NCBI GenBank assembly: GCA_026413225.1 | Contig: CM048553.1 | Span: 99,174,190 to 99,238,189, forward strand | Origin: Otis tarda | Taxonomy: Eukaryota > Chordata > Aves > Otidiformes > Otididae | Reading direction: 5' to 3' | Length of the DNA stretch: 64,000 nucleotides | In this document: positions 41,801 to 55,596 of the stretch, in pieces | How the letters are laid out: the number at the start of each line of letters is the position of its first letter | Numbering within the stretch: the stretch's first letter is position 1 | Made by a program: the position numbers and the translations under genes | Notes under the pieces: model-generated | Database searches by the model: none | Told to the model about the DNA's origin: nothing | Seen by the model: the letters and a program-made list of their open reading frames with translations, nothing else

Positions 41801-44169
41801 CCTTTTTTTTTTAATTATTATTATTTTATTATTATTATTAACCAGTATTCAGGTCTTTCGCCAGTATGATGTTGATGTTGATCCTCCTTAATTTAGGATC
41901 TGCTTGGAGTCCTTTTTACATGTTTTCTAACATGCTCTACACTTTGGTCTTTCTTCATGCATCTCCAACTCTATGTTACACATGTACTTACTACATATGG
42001 TGTGTATTACATATGTCAGATCCTTAATACTTATTTTCTTTGCTATCCCTAACTGATTTTAGCCAGCTCTAAAGCTTGTCTTCCTTCAGTCACTAGTAAG
42101 GGACCTCTGTGAGCTGTTCAGAGCCCTGTATCATCCTGTTCCTGTATTCTCAAGGTGTTTTCTTCCTGGATCAGTCATACATAGCTCATTCTACAGAGAA
42201 TAAGCACTTGTTATTTATACCTTCCAGTTACAAAAAAAAATATGCAAGAATAGGTGTTACACCACACAGTACAAAGCTGATCAAAAGTTAAAACAAAGTA
42301 GTAATAGTTACTTCACTATTAGACAATCATTATTACAGGTAAACAAGCTAAAAGAAATCTGCAGGCAAGCCAGGACAAGTCCATACAAAGCCTGACAGGT
42401 CCAGAGGCCTCCACTGTTAACTCCAGACAAAGCCTGTGGCCTCTTACACTAAATGGCAACACCACATCTACTAGGCTACAGCTTCTCCTTCAACAGTGGC
42501 CTTATGATAGAGATCTGTAAGTCTACAGCAGAAAAGTCTCGGGTCAAATTTTGAGTTTGACAAAACGTCTCAAGAATTTACATGTCTTCAAATTGGAAGT
42601 GGACCTCTGGCACGTGGTGGGGACTGTGATGCAAACCCTTTCTCTTTGAGAGCAGATATTAAATTCAGACTAGATTAGAATAGACTAGATTTTATTACTC
42701 ATCAGTCAGTCTTTATGACAAATGTCTGAATTACAAATTTGCCATCATACAGGAAACAAAAAGGCATTTTTATTCATCGCAAAGAAAGAGCAAAAGTGAA
42801 GATTTCATGGTTGTGAACAGCACTGTAACACCCTTTTTGGTCCAAATGAAATCTCTCTTCTCACCAAAATGAAGCAATCATACTCATGTTCAGTGCTCCC
42901 TTTCTAGCTCGAAATATAGGAATAAGCAGCATACATGAGTCTCCAGGACAGTCAAAATAATCCTCAGTCTCTGCCTGCGTATGCAAACACAAATGCAGAT
43001 TTAGACTGAGGCTCACTGTCTCTGACCTCTCTCTCCACTTCAATGTGTGTGTTACTTTGAAAAAAATGGTTGTTACTGATTATATAATAATAAAAAAACC
43101 CCACCTATGAAATCCATATAACTCTTAGCTTAGCCTCTGCTCTTTCATGTGGCGTTGTTTTCTCATGAAGTTCTTTTATTTCAAGAGAGAAATCACTATC
43201 AGACATGGACTCTCATAGCTCATGGATGAGGCAACGTGACCTTTACTCCTATTATCTTCCAAAAATATATGAGCTTTTCATTCCATCTTAACATGTTTCA
43301 TGTTATTTCCAGGCACTGTCAACACTATCATTCTCATTTATGTCTATGCAGAGTCATTCCAGAATCTGGTGAAGAAACTCCCAGCTGATGAGCTTGTGTA
43401 GAGAGACATTAATCAGAGACCACTGAGCTAAGCCCTCTCAAAAGGATAGAATGCAATCCTGGACCACAAAGACTGACTTCCAAGATCTGCTCTGGATATT
43501 TTAGCAAACATGTTTATGTTTTGAGTCTACAACATGTAAAAAAGAGGAGGTCCAATTTTTCAGGACTTTGTCTTTTGTTTGCAACCCATCAATCACATCA
43601 ATTTGAGCTACTCATCTTGAAAGAAAGAGGACAAAAAATAGTAATGATATTTGCAGAATTTTTTCAAAAACCAGAATTCCATAAACAAGTCAAGATTTCC
43701 TGTCTGTCTTGTGCAGTGTAAGTACTGCAAAAGCAAGGACACTTGCTTAGAGATAAAAATAGACTGGAAAAACCCTGCCTTTGTGACGAAAGAATGTCTC
43801 CACCTTTTAAACACTGGAAGTTGTTATTGATTTCCCCACCAGATGGAGTAGCACGTACAGATTTGATGATTCCTGCAGACGTGATTTATTTATTCAGAGT
43901 ACATACTGTATTCTTAGCTAATGTCATGGAATTATCTCTATTTGGTTCAGTAAATCGAACATTCAAGCTCCAAAGATTGAATAAAGTCACAAATAAAACT
44001 AAGAATCTTCTTTCTCTCCACAACTCTCCAAGACCTTTGATAATCTGAAGTTGGCTTTTAATGAGATTGGGCTCACCTTCAGCTCTTTACCTCAAGTGCT
44101 GTCTAGCAGAAGTACTCCAAGTTTCAGAGCACGCAGACATTCAAGTGAGTGTCAGAAAGGCTCCACAGG
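35876..44169. other. gene desert segment
   Basis: Only short background frames occur here, with no paired splice-site structure that I can see. It includes TA/CA-rich low-complexity sequence near 37.6-37.7 kb and an ATT microsatellite near 41.8 kb. Otherwise it is AT-rich unique DNA. Confidence 0.55.
41813..41840. repeat. ATT trinucleotide microsatellite
   Basis: A run of ATT units immediately follows a T-tract and carries one TTTT interruption. It is seen directly. Confidence 0.85.
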
Positions 44170-44662
44170 AATCATAGTCATAGGATGATCATAGGATAAC
44201 TCGGGTTGGAAGAGACCTTAAAAGGTCATCTAGTGCAACCCCCTATTACCTGCACCTCAAAGGTGGGTCACCTGTGAGATCAGACCAAGCTTCCCAGAGC
44301 TTTATCCATTGGGTCTCAAAAACATCCAAGGGAGGAGCCTGCACAATTGCTTTGGGCAACCTGCTCCATTGCTTGACTCTCCTCATGGTTTCTGCTTATA
44401 TCCAACCTCTCTCTTTTCAACTTATGCCCATTGTTTCTCATCCTACTGCCATGTACTGCTGTAAAAAGCCTGCCTTCAACTTCTTTATGACCTCTGTGTA
44501 TGTATAGGAAGGCTGCTAATAAGCCTCCTCTTCTCCAGGCTATACAGGTCCAGTTCCCTCACCTGCCCCTAACAGAGCATTTGCTCCAGCCCATGACCAC
44601 CTCTGATGAATTTGCTCTAGTTTATCACTGCCTTTCCTATATTGCGGGGGCTTAAAACTGGA
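44170..44662 (-). repeat. CR1 LINE fragment, moderately old
   Basis: This is an antisense CR1 order: repeated CATAGGATGATCATAGGATA tail, TTGGAAGAGACCTTAAAAGG, 'GGGCAACCTGCTCCATTGCT', CCCATTGTTTCTCATCCTA, 'GCCTCCTCTTCTCCAGGCT' and TTGCTCCAGCCCATGACCA. It belongs to a different CR1 subfamily from the 4.5 and 35.6 kb copies and extends further 5'. Confidence 0.9.
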
Positions 44663-45744
44663 TTTAGCCAATCTCTGCCATAAACTGACACGTTGCGCCA
44701 CCACTCTCCTGTATTTCCTAGTATTGACAGCTCATGCATGGGCTAACTCACATTAGATGGACTTTACACTTCTATGTCAAGGGCACAGCATTACATAGAG
44801 GAATATTTGTAACCTAAAGACCGAGGAAATCTTGAATTCTAGCCCAGCCTGTGTCACCAAATTACTGTGAGGAGAGGATTAATTTCGTAAATTTCCACAC
44901 TGCTTCCATGCAAGGACAGCATACATCTCACAGGAAACGTATATACAAAGTTCATCACAACTCTTCAAGTCTGACTTGAGACAAACACCATTCTTTCTTT
45001 GTTAATGTGACAAATGTACACAGAAATCAAAACGGGGGCAAACCACTGTCTTTGCTCAGATGTAAATGGCTTTATCCTACACACAACAACAAAGAACAGG
45101 ACCTGTGATTACTGCCCCTCTCAGCAAACAAAAGGAGACAGCACCTGTGCAAGACAAACCACAACCAAGTCCAAGACCAAACCAGTTCTTCAATGAACTA
45201 TATCACATATATGAACTTGAGATACATATGAATGATGTATCTCCTACAAAGTAGCAACTGCAACTAGTCAGGGTATCAGGGGGGTGAGCAGAAGCCATAA
45301 AATTGTTTAAAGCAGAAAAGAAGTTGAGGGCTTAGTCTGGCCAAAACCTGAAGGCAGCAAACCGGGAGAATAAAGAAACTGTAGTGGTATTGCTTGCTAC
45401 TAATAGCTAGTAACTATTAGCGGTTCTTCAGAATTAATAATCTCAAAGTATTGTTCTCTTTACTATCGTATTGCAAGTCAAAATGTAGGTCTGCTTTTAT
45501 TTTAAATTTACTTCCAGTTCTGAATGAGAGACTGTTGTCTTCTGATGCACCTTAATGATCTTCCAGAGAGACTGTGCTACAGGAGTTTTACCTGGCAGCA
45601 TCAAGTGAGGGTGAGAAGTGAAAAGTAAGACGGGAAGCACTGCAAGAAAGCTCTTCTGCCATGAAAGGTGCTGGAAACAATTAACATGGGCACGCTAATT
45701 AGGCATTACAGTAATGCTTTCAAGTCTGGGATCTGATGGTGTTA

Positions 45745-45952
45745 AATTTTTTACAGTGAGGGTTGTAGAGCACTGGAACAGGTTGCCCAGAGAGGTGGTG
45801 GATGCCCCATCCCTGGAAACGTTCAAGGCCAGGTTGGATGAGACTCTGAGCAACCTGATCTAGTCGGGAATGTTCCTGCTCCTTGCAGGGGGGTTGGACT
45901 AGATGATCTTTAAAGGTCCCTTCCAACCCTAAACATTCTATGATTCTATGAA
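45745..45952 (+). repeat. CR1 LINE 3' end, young
   Basis: A sense-oriented, 5'-truncated CR1 3' end that is close to consensus: AACAGGTTGCCCAGAGAGG, then GGATGCCCCATCCCTGGAAA, then 'GGGGGGTTGGACTAGATGAT', ending in ATTCTATGATTCTATG. It is the least diverged copy in the window. Confidence 0.95.
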
Positions 45953-47854
45953 ATGCACAGTGCAAAAATAGACTTTGTATGCAAAAATATTGCATTTGCA
46001 ATATTATTGTAAACCATACATTTGCTGGTTTACAATAAAACAACAGAGTTACACCTGGAATGCCAGAACCTGTGGTGCCATCACTCTACCACTTTAATCT
46101 GCCTTTGTAGCTTTTTCACAGCTGGCTACTTCACAGTCACTTACAGTAGGATAGGATGCTGTTTTGTGAACGTATGCAATTTTTATGTCAAGGTTCCTTA
46201 CCAATAGCAGTATTGTTTCCAACCAACTTCAGGATTATCTATGATATTCTATTTTATGATTATCTGAAAGCCACTGTCTTATAGTAGATGGTGGGGGAAC
46301 AGGTTCTGGAGCATGAATACAATTGTTTCACAGCACTTTTCTACTAAACATGGCGATTAGATGGCTTTTTAAGAGATCAGCTTTTCATTACCTGATGCTC
46401 ATGCACTGTAGGGGCAAGGCAATACGCTTCCTTGCATCAATACCATCTTCCTAAAGTACAGGCATATTTACATAGCCTGTGCATCAGCCACAGATTTGAC
46501 TAAGGTTGGCATGACTATGCCTACAACCTCACTGCTAAAAGGTGTCTTTTTACATAGGGAGATAGCTAACTGCTGCATCATCCCACTGTAACTTCTCAGA
46601 CAAGGCATGTATCTTGTTCATGTATCTGAAATTATGGAGTTTGATCAGTTGGTAAAATGCTTTTATGTTGCATTGCCTGCAAGAGCACGGAAAGTGAACT
46701 TTGTGGCATCAGTGTTATTTCCTCCCTCTAGGCTTTGACGTTTATATGACAAAGATGAGCCAGGTGTAAACATCCAGACATTTGTACCCAAACTCTCAGG
46801 AAAACATTCATACTTCATTCACTACATGAGACCTGGCTGGTCAGCACTGGCAATCACTTGGGATTACATCAACAGGGTTCTTCCTCAAAGCTTTTAGCAT
46901 CTTATCTGCTTGAGAATGGAGAGAAGACCACCCAGACCTGAGACTGTGGACGGACAAACGTTCCCAAGAGAACGAAACCAGGATTTTCATCCCAACAAAC
47001 AATAAGCCTGCCAGAGGGCCTTAAGACAGAAAGCAGGCAAGAGGCATGGGAGACAGGGCCACTGGTAAGGTTATCCAAAACTCTGTGTCTGTGAAGACAA
47101 AGGGAAGAGGAGCTGTCCACCAAATGGAGCACTTGGACACACAGACCCTAGCTTGTAGTGGCTTTAACTCATTTTAGGGAGATATCCTAGAGACTGAGTC
47201 CCTTTTTATTGGCAAAGAAGTGCCTGGCAGAATGGTTACAGTTGTATTCCTAGAGTCCCTTTTCTTTTCTTTACTCTTCAAGGGAAGAAAGAGTAAAGGG
47301 CGAGTATATACTAAGAAGTTTTCTTCCTTCTACTGAGATCACTGGGAATGCTTAGAGGAAATTCAGAAAAGCACACTTTTTTACTGAAACCTTACCAGAA
47401 ATTAACTTTAATGTGTTGCTCTGGCCACCTAGTGCATGTTGTAGGCGTCTTCTAGGATGGTCTGTGTGAGACCTACACATAACAGAAATGCTGTAGGCTA
47501 TTGAGAAGTAAGAACTTATGTAACATGAGCTAGAAGAAAGATGTGAATGCACAGGTGGTGACTGAGAAAGGAGCAAGCAAAAGGCCTGGGAATAGTGCCT
47601 AACAAATTTTCAGAAGGCACTCTTAAGCACGTCTGGGGTTTCACTCACATCCTCCATGCAAAGCAGAGCATGGGGCTAGAGCCCATTCTTATGTGAAATC
47701 CAATATCTCAATGCCAGCCTTGCACACAAGCCCAGACATATCTTTTTTTTTGTTTTGTGAGGATGGTATAAAATAGGGACAGGAGCTTAGCGTAAACCTG
47801 CAGTGATGCAGACTCATTCTCGTGTTCCTGGCAGGAAGGCAATCAGTCTCACCA
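45953..47854. other. gene-free stretch
   Basis: Nothing beyond background reading frames. No repeat, RNA gene or splice structure was recognised. Confidence 0.55.
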
Positions 47855-48680
47855 CCTGCATCTTCAGCAAGTTTGTGAGGACACCAAATTTCAGAAAGTG
47901 GTAGCTAGACTGGAGAATATCACTGCAATCTGAGAGACCTTAGCAGTATGGAAAAATGAGCCAACAAAAACCTCTTTAAGTTCGGGAAGGACAAATATTA
48001 AGTCCTGCATCTTGGATGGAGCAACACCAAGCAACAAGACATGGCCTGACTCACCAGAGAGCAACTCTGCAGAAAAGGATCTGGGTGTCCCAGTGGACAA
48101 GTGGAACATGAACCAGCAGCACGCCCTTGCAGTGATGCAGGCTAACCATATAGCAAGATGCACAAAGAGCATGTCAAGGAAAGTAATCCTAAAGATATTC
48201 CTTTATTTGACACTCACTTGGCATACTGTGTCTAGTTTTGTGCCCTCAACACAACAGAAACAATAACAAACAGGAGAATCTAGGAAAGGGCCACTTACAT
48301 GGTTGGGGGCTGGAGCACATGACATACAGGGACAGAGGCAACCAAGCTTGCTAAAGGGGGCAACGATAGCTGCTGTCCTCACCTGTCTAAGGTTAGAGAG
48401 TAGATGGAGCTAGTCATCTCAGCAATGCACAGCAAAAAGATGAGAGGCAATCACTGCAAAGTCAAACAAGGGAACTTCTAATTGGATACAAGACGAAAAT
48501 CTTTACCAGAGAGTGGTTAAGCACAAGGACATGTAACCACAGAAACTCTGAAATCTCCCTCCTACGAGATTTTCAAAATGCAATTGGACAAGGTCCCCAG
48601 CAACCTGATGGAGCTTTGATGCTTGCCCTGCTGTGGGCAAGCTCAACTAAAGGCATCCAAGACTCCCTTCCAAAGTACAT
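47855..48680 (+). repeat. CR1 LINE copy, old, with decayed ORF2
   Basis: Sense-oriented and strongly diverged. The plus frame at 48012-48266 still shows a CR1 ORF2 pattern (AEKDLGVPVDKWNMNQQHALAVMQANHIARC in outline, cited here only as the EKDLG and QQHALAV landmarks). It continues through 'GAGCACATGACATACAGGGA' to a degraded 3' end near ACTCCCTTCCAAAGTAC without an intact tail. Frameshifts and stops remove coding capacity. Confidence 0.85.
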
Positions 48681-49475
48681 TTTGTTAGGACCTATATCCA
48701 TATTTCCAATATTATTTTACATTGTCATAGCTACCTAATGTTAAGTGCTGGTTCCAGTCTGATTTTCCAGTTCATGGAAAATGTTGACATTTGGCAATTA
48801 CTTTTCATTTTAATTTTGATCAAAACAAAAATATTGGTTTTGATTTAGATTTTTTTTTAAATAATTGGTTTGAGATTATAGAAAGTTAAACATATTGAAT
48901 AAAAATATTTTCAATATTAAATTTAATGATTATTATTCATAGGTTACTTTCTGAAAATATCATTAATATATAATAGCATCAGGTCCTCATAAATGCTAAC
49001 TTTGTTGTTTAGGAGTTTGACTTTTTTTTGCATGTGAGCATGCTATAAGGGAAGATGTGGCTTATTTTATTGAAATCTACCGTATACTGTAAGTTGTGGC
49101 AAACTACCTTCTATCTTTTCACAGCTATTTATTGAGAATGTAGTAGAGACATGAAAAGCTGAGGCTATTGAACATGAAAATATCCTTCATCAAGCTGTTA
49201 ATTAGCTGTTCATTTAAATAGCATTTTTTAATGAAGAAAACATCTTCTAGTCATCCTTTTGCACAGAACTGCTCGATTTTTCCTTAACACTTTGTGTTTT
49301 CATAATTTCTCTACTTCTCCAGTGAAAGGCCTGACTAAACAGGCCTTAATTTCTAATGCAGAAGAAAAGCAGATTCCAGAGGCTCAAAGGGGTGAGGGGA
49401 GGTTAAAAAAAAAGACAACTTTCAGTCTTTATTTATTCCCTCAGAAAGCTGCAAGGAACATCTACCATCATCACA

Positions 49476-49536
49476 ATGGTTGGACTTGATGATCTTGGAG
49501 ATCTTTTCCAACCTTAAAGATTCTATGATTCTATGA
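49476..49536 (+). repeat. CR1 LINE 3' tail remnant
   Basis: About 60 bp, matching only the last part of CR1: ATGGTTGGACTTGATGATCT, TTTTCCAACCTTAAAG and the ATTCTATGATTCTATG tail. This is an extreme 5' truncation. Confidence 0.9.
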
Positions 49537-49724
49537 TCTTTCTTCTCCTGCCAAGTCCCTTCTGAAGGCTGCCTGGTTTCACCAAAATTTTTTTTGAAGT
49601 CTGCTGAGCTTATTCTGTTGCCCTGCTAGGCAGACCTTAGAGGTCAAGGAGGGAGCCACACTGCACTGCAGCCAGATCTGGTGTCATGCACCACAGCTTA
49701 TAGCTATCGCTGTATTTGAGTCTC

Positions 49725-50218
49725 AAGCAGAGAGCAGTGAGAAGTGGCATTCCTCACGAGTCAGTATTGGGACCAGTGGTATTTAACGTCTTCATTGGAG
49801 ACATGGACAGTGGGATTGAGTGCACCCTCAGCAAGTCTGATGATAACACCAAGCTGTGTGGTGCAGCTGACATGCTGCAGGGAAGGGATGCCATCCAGAG
49901 GGACCTTGACAGGCTGGAGAGGTGGGCCCGTGCAAACCTCATGAAGTTCAACCAGGCCAAGTGCAAGGCCCTGCACATGGGTCAGGGCAATCCTAAACAC
50001 AAATACAGGCTGGGCAGAGAATGGATTGAAAGCAACCCTGAGGAGAAGGACTTGGGGCTGCTAGTGGATGAGAAGCTCAACATGAGCTGTCAGTGTGTGC
50101 TTGCAGTCCAGAAAGCTGACCACATCCTGGGCTGCATCAAGAGAAGTATGGCCAGCAGGTGGAGGGAGGCAATTCTCCTCCTCTACTCCGCTCTCGTGAG
50201 ACCTCACATGGAGTACAA
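49725..50218 (+). repeat. CR1 ORF2 reverse-transcriptase fragment
   Basis: The plus-strand frame beginning at 49716 reads as CR1 reverse transcriptase C-terminal sequence: [33 protein letters not shown] and [12 protein letters not shown]. The catalytic FADD box of the family reads SDDN here, so the enzyme would be inactive. Similarity stops near 50218 at 'CCTCACATGGAGTAC', so both ends of the element are missing, which is unusual because CR1 copies normally keep their 3' end. The frame runs about 50 codons past this point into unrelated sequence. Confidence 0.93.
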
Positions 50219-53200
50219 CAGCCTAAACAACTCAGATACACGGTTTTTTGCAAGAAGTAATTTTACTGAAAAATTTTCCCGTCAAAGTGGTTATTCTTCA
50301 TGCAGTGGTCCAAGACAAGAGGTCCTATCTGATGCTCTTCTTTTCTTGAGTTTGCCATGGCACAGAAAGTAGAAATAATTTCAGTTTGGAGGTGGAAAAT
50401 CCTGTAAGCAGAACTAGCAAAACCTTTTTTCTTCTTCCCACAAGTGTTGTGAAGCGATTTCTCTGTTCAGAAACAGGGAGATAATCTTGCTCCACAAACT
50501 CTTTCACTCAGTGAAGGCAAATATATCATTAGATAATTTTGCATGTAGACAGCAAGGAAATCAGTATTATTTAATTCCACCTGGAACAGATGACAGAAGG
50601 GCTCTAATTTTACTGTTCACCACTGTGAGTTCCTTCATGCATAAGTTCTCAACCTTCTGTAAAGTTTTTAGTGACATAAGAGGCAATAAAAAAGGCTTTT
50701 CAGCAAGGAGCATGGAAGCAACAAAGGAGCAAAACTAGAAACCTAAGTCTACCAAGTCTCACAACCGCATCAGGTTCAGACTTACACTCAATTACAATAG
50801 TTTGGTCCTTCTCAACTTTGTATCACGCTGCTATGTTTTTTCCCTCACAGATATCTTCCTGAGGTAAGGAACATGTACGCTCTCATTCACCGATTACAAC
50901 ATATACTGTACTCTAACTGCATGGTACTTTTATGGAAGAGAGGAGTAACAGTACTTACCAGCCAATCCTGGGAATGTAAGGCAACATTGCTTTAGGTTCT
51001 TTTCATATTATCTTATCGGAAAAACAACTGGAAGAGTAGCCAATAAACTGGGAAGAAGCTCTCACAGAATGGTGTTTGGTAATTAATAGATGATGGGGAT
51101 GTAGCCCCCCTAGAAATTGAGCATACTGACTGTAAATTTAGTTCTTATTTTATTTTGGAGGCATTTCACTGATAATTATCTTAGATCTGCAGCATTTGTA
51201 AATATTTTTGATATCTCTCTGTAGTATCAAAGGAGGAAAACAGGTCAGTATATTTACTCAGTGATAAATGCTTGAGCAAAAAAAAAAAAAAAAATCACAC
51301 TAAACTAGCTAGAATTTCACTTCGTTAACATTAAGAAAAACAGCACTTTGGAGGAGGCAGTGCATGAAAAGTTTTACTTAGTTGTGTTTTATGAAATGAT
51401 AGTGTAATTTCAAAGAATTACTGCATTTCTGGCTGGTCAAAAAATTGCACACACTATTCTGGAAGGCAGCTGAGTGAAAAATCCTTCAAAATAAGAAACA
51501 AGAATAATTATTTGCAGCCAAATATGAGATAAAGTTGTCATATCTCTGGTGATCCACATCTGAACTTCAATTTTGTCATAGGTAAAATGGGTCTGTTCTA
51601 TTCACTATTGTTACTACCTGTCATGTTTCTGCATCACAGAGATTATCGTGTTCCATGGCACAATTCAGTGTAATTGGCAGTCTCCAGGGAAAAAGACAAC
51701 TAGAATATAGAAGGAAGAAGGTCACAATACATGTCGGGGTTGAGGTGTACTCAGTAACTTCACATCTGCTCTTGCTTTGCCTGCCTTTCTCTTCAACAGC
51801 TTCCAAAATCAAAGTAGGAATCACAAATGTTATGCAATTTTCCCCTCAATAAAAAAAAAGCCAAAAGGCAGACAGTCTCCTCTTAAAGCTCACATCCCAA
51901 GTTAAGAATCATTCATATTCTTAATATATTTCTAACAATGCCAAGCCTACAAAACACAGCCTTCTATGAAACACATTTATATAAACAGCTAATGGGGATG
52001 CCAATGCAGCTTTATTATCAAAGCTGGAAGTGTATAACAAGTTAGCCTTTGAAGAAACAAGAGACATCTCTTAAAAGATAACTTTTTTATCTTAAAATAT
52101 AATCTTTCCTACCGAGTACCTCACAGAATCCATTACTACATTGATAAAATCATTTAGCCCTCACCACACGAGCTCAGTAGAGCATCCACTCAACTCTAGC
52201 CAATACAGCTGAGGAAGAGAACACCAGCTGTTCTGTTTGCTCCTCTGCACTGCTGTCGCGGTGCAGCCTGATAAGGGCATGCCATCTTACGTTGTCAGAG
52301 ACATATCCTTTTGCGTTTCTAAACTGATAAAGCAACCATATACATGTGCATGCATGTATCTTTACAAGTATATATATGTGCCTGTAGTAAAGGCATTATA
52401 ATTTACTGTGAACAGTACTGAAGACAGCTTACACTAGTTTATGCTACGTCTGATAGGCTCAGAGACCTTAAGAAACAGCTGGAGACAGATGAGACATTGG
52501 GAAGAGCTGACAGTTTATTTTTGGAGGGTAAATTCAGAGTCTGATGTGATAAAAGAAAAATAAATTCCTTCTGCTGCAAAAGAGCTGTGTACATATAGGA
52601 CAGTCATGAATTATGCACTTGAACAACTGCCCTTCCCCTTGTTCCCTTCAAGAACGATAAATGTTATTGGTGATTATCAGAGGCACAGGGTTTATCGTGA
52701 CATGATGGCAAAAGATAGGAGGAGTTCACACGCTGTGTGCATACTACAAGAAAGGTTGGCCTGGATGAAACCAACTGGTTTCAGTAAATAGTGAAGGCTA
52801 AAGGGAAGGAAAAAAAAAAAAAAAATTGCTTTACTGTAGTAGAGCTGGCTTCTGCACAGACAGCAAAAGTAAAAGGTAGTTCTGCAATATCAGAGCTAAT
52901 GAAGCCCCTATCCTGACAGATCCATATTGACTTCAATGTGCAAAAAGGTTCAAGGGCAAAGATTAAAGCTTTTCCTACCATAAATGCATTTAAAAAGTCC
53001 AACTTTCCCTCTGTTCTCCCTAGGTAACAAATTAAAAGCGAGAGTCTCTTGCTCAGAGGAAACTTCTACAGCCTCCCTCTTCCACCAGCTACCTATTCCA
53101 TCCAACTCTCAAGAATAGAGTCTTTCGGCTTCTACTCCTCCGTTAAACCAGACCGAAGCTGGCTCACACACTCAGATCTATTGCTGCGGGAGGGAAGGAA

Positions 53201-55596
53201 AGCTTAAGTGACAGAAACATACTCATGTCCAACAGGACCATTTCCTTATAAAACCCTTTCTTCACTTGAGGAATAAAGGAGTCTGAGGTTGCAATTTTTT
53301 TTTTTTTTTTTTTTTTTTTAAAGTCCAGAATAAGAGATTCTAGCACTTTATCATATCTTCTATGGAAATAGAAGTTCTTCCAGATTTCCTGAACTTTTAT
53401 TGTTAAGGACAAAAACTGAAGACCTTTGTGGCCTTCTGTAGCACTTAAGTAGATTATAAAGATATTCACAATTTCTAATAGTCAGCACAACCAAGCTGGT
53501 ATTTCAATCACATACAAGTAGGTATAAAAATCCAAAGTCTTACTAATTCTTAGTTGTCTGATATGAAGCTTTACAAATGGCAATCCCTTCTCCTTTTCCA
53601 CGCGTTATCGAAAGACTAGTTTTCTGTTATTACAGATTAGCTACTGTTTATCAGCATGGCCATAGTTTATTCACCCAGCCCAAACATAATTTCACATTCA
53701 TTATGACACATAGTCTTACTTCCAGTAAGTCTTCGCGTTTCTCTACCTGTATTTCTGTGGAGCTGAAGTTTCGATAAACATCAATTGCAAGAATCCATTA
53801 CAGCTCATGTACACAAAATGCTAAAAAGATGAGCATGAATATCTAGCACTTTTATGCTAATCATTAAAATGATCACAAATTGGAAAACATACATTAAAGA
53901 GATCTGTCTTTTTTATCACGTACAGGGAACATCAAACAAAGCTATGCATGCTTCAGCTAGCTGCATCCAACTAAAGCATCACTTCTTTCAAGAATTAAAG
54001 CAGCAAGGATTTTTAAACCATAGGAAAGCTCACGCTTCCAAAATATAGAGCCAAGAAGGGGTGAGAAGTGATTTGTGCAAACAAATTAGACTGTTTGATA
54101 GTGTATGCAAAAATCTATGATACAGGTCATTCAAGAAAACAAAATAATTAACCAAGGACAGCAGTGAAAAAATAGTCAACGTTTTTACACTCAGCTGAAT
54201 TAAACGTAGGCTGAACAGCAGTAAACCTTCAGCCCACCCCTTTATTTCTTCTGAGTTTGTAGATGATTTTGGTTTTCAGAGGCAGCAAGATACCAGACAA
54301 GCAAAAAATATGGAAGGCTTTAAATGGAACTATTTGCTGTGGCAAAACAGCTTTTAGTGACCGGACGTGTTTCGAAGAAAATTCTTTCCTGCTGTGTTAG
54401 AGAGCTGTATCATCAAGAGTAAAGAAGAGGTTATCTACTTAGATATTACTGTTATCCATTCTTCCTTTCCCTTTGAGTATCGCCAATTAAGTCAGTAGCA
54501 GTCTATCCACATGGTCAGTAGAACAACTGACTTGCCATTAGTCTTTTCCTCAGTATTTTCTTTCTTGCCTTAAAATGAAATCACTGACTGTAGAGATTTT
54601 ATTTTCTTGATAGACAAAGCATTGAAATAAGAGACCCTTATCTCCACCTTTTGAAGTGGTGAGCTAATCCCTCTATTTGTTTTATTTTCCCTGGCGTTTC
54701 TACTTCCCTTCCATATCCGTAGCGGCAAAAGATTTGTGGATCCTTTTCCCTTTGATACATGATTTATTTGGCTCAGTTTCCACCACTTTAGTGTATTCTC
54801 CTACCCCACTGCCTTTGAGTCACCAGAATTCCCTGTTCCTAAAGTTTCAATCCTCTGAAAACATAACCCTCAGACATTTACATTTTGTAAGATAATTTTC
54901 ACCAAGTCTTCTATCTTTCCCTCTACATTTACACTAGATATTATGACATAAACACCACTCAAAACATTTATCCTTATAGCCCTGAGACCACATTCCTTAC
55001 TTGTTTTTGTTCTGAACAGTTTCTTCTTTTCAGGAGTAACGCTACTTTAAGAATTGCTTTCAAGGAAGGCAGTGCGTAAGAGAGGCTGCTTCTACAGCAT
55101 GTCAGCAGTCAACGCTTGCATCAAGGCTGCATATCCAAGAACACTGTTTTCCCATTACAAGCTGATATTCAAACAGGAATCACATTGTGAACAACAGGCT
55201 AAAATAATTCTGTCCAACTGTATGGAAAGGTCTGATTTGGTTATCTAAATCTCAAGATGACACCAGCAATGAGAAACAACGGAAACAGTAATGCACCAAT
55301 ATGTATGTACCTTTAAAAACAGAAAGAGTTGTCTGACTGTTAAAAAGGAAAATAAAGACCACCACCCAGAAGGAGCAATTATCTGAAGAGCTACCCAGGT
55401 GTATCTCAGCCTGTATGCATGCCCTGTTATTTAAAATGCAGCCAGTGGTCTTCCAGTCATCCCATTCCATTTTTCTCCCAAAGTCTCAGAGTCTGGACCT
55501 GCAGAAGAAACATGTCTTTGACAGCCATATAATTTATTCTTTTAAAAATCAGTTAGGTACCAGTTCATATTGATCCTCAAGTGCACTTTGAAAAAC
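50219..55596. other. gene-free stretch with A/T homopolymers
   Basis: No gene supported. It holds a 17-base A run (51278-51294), a 16-base A run (52810-52825) and a 25-base T run (53295-53319). These homopolymers create spurious lysine-rich frames. No other structure was recognised. Confidence 0.55.
53295..53319. repeat. 25-base poly-T tract
   Basis: An uninterrupted T run followed by AAAG, seen directly. I could not identify an adjoining retroposed element. Confidence 0.9.

Noticed and set aside
49716-50372. 218-codon frame as a host gene
   Set aside because: It is CR1 reverse transcriptase with a mutated catalytic box, followed by about 50 codons of unrelated read-through.
53164-53469. 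Lysine-rich minus-strand frame
   Set aside because: The lysines come from the 25-base T tract at 53295-53319.
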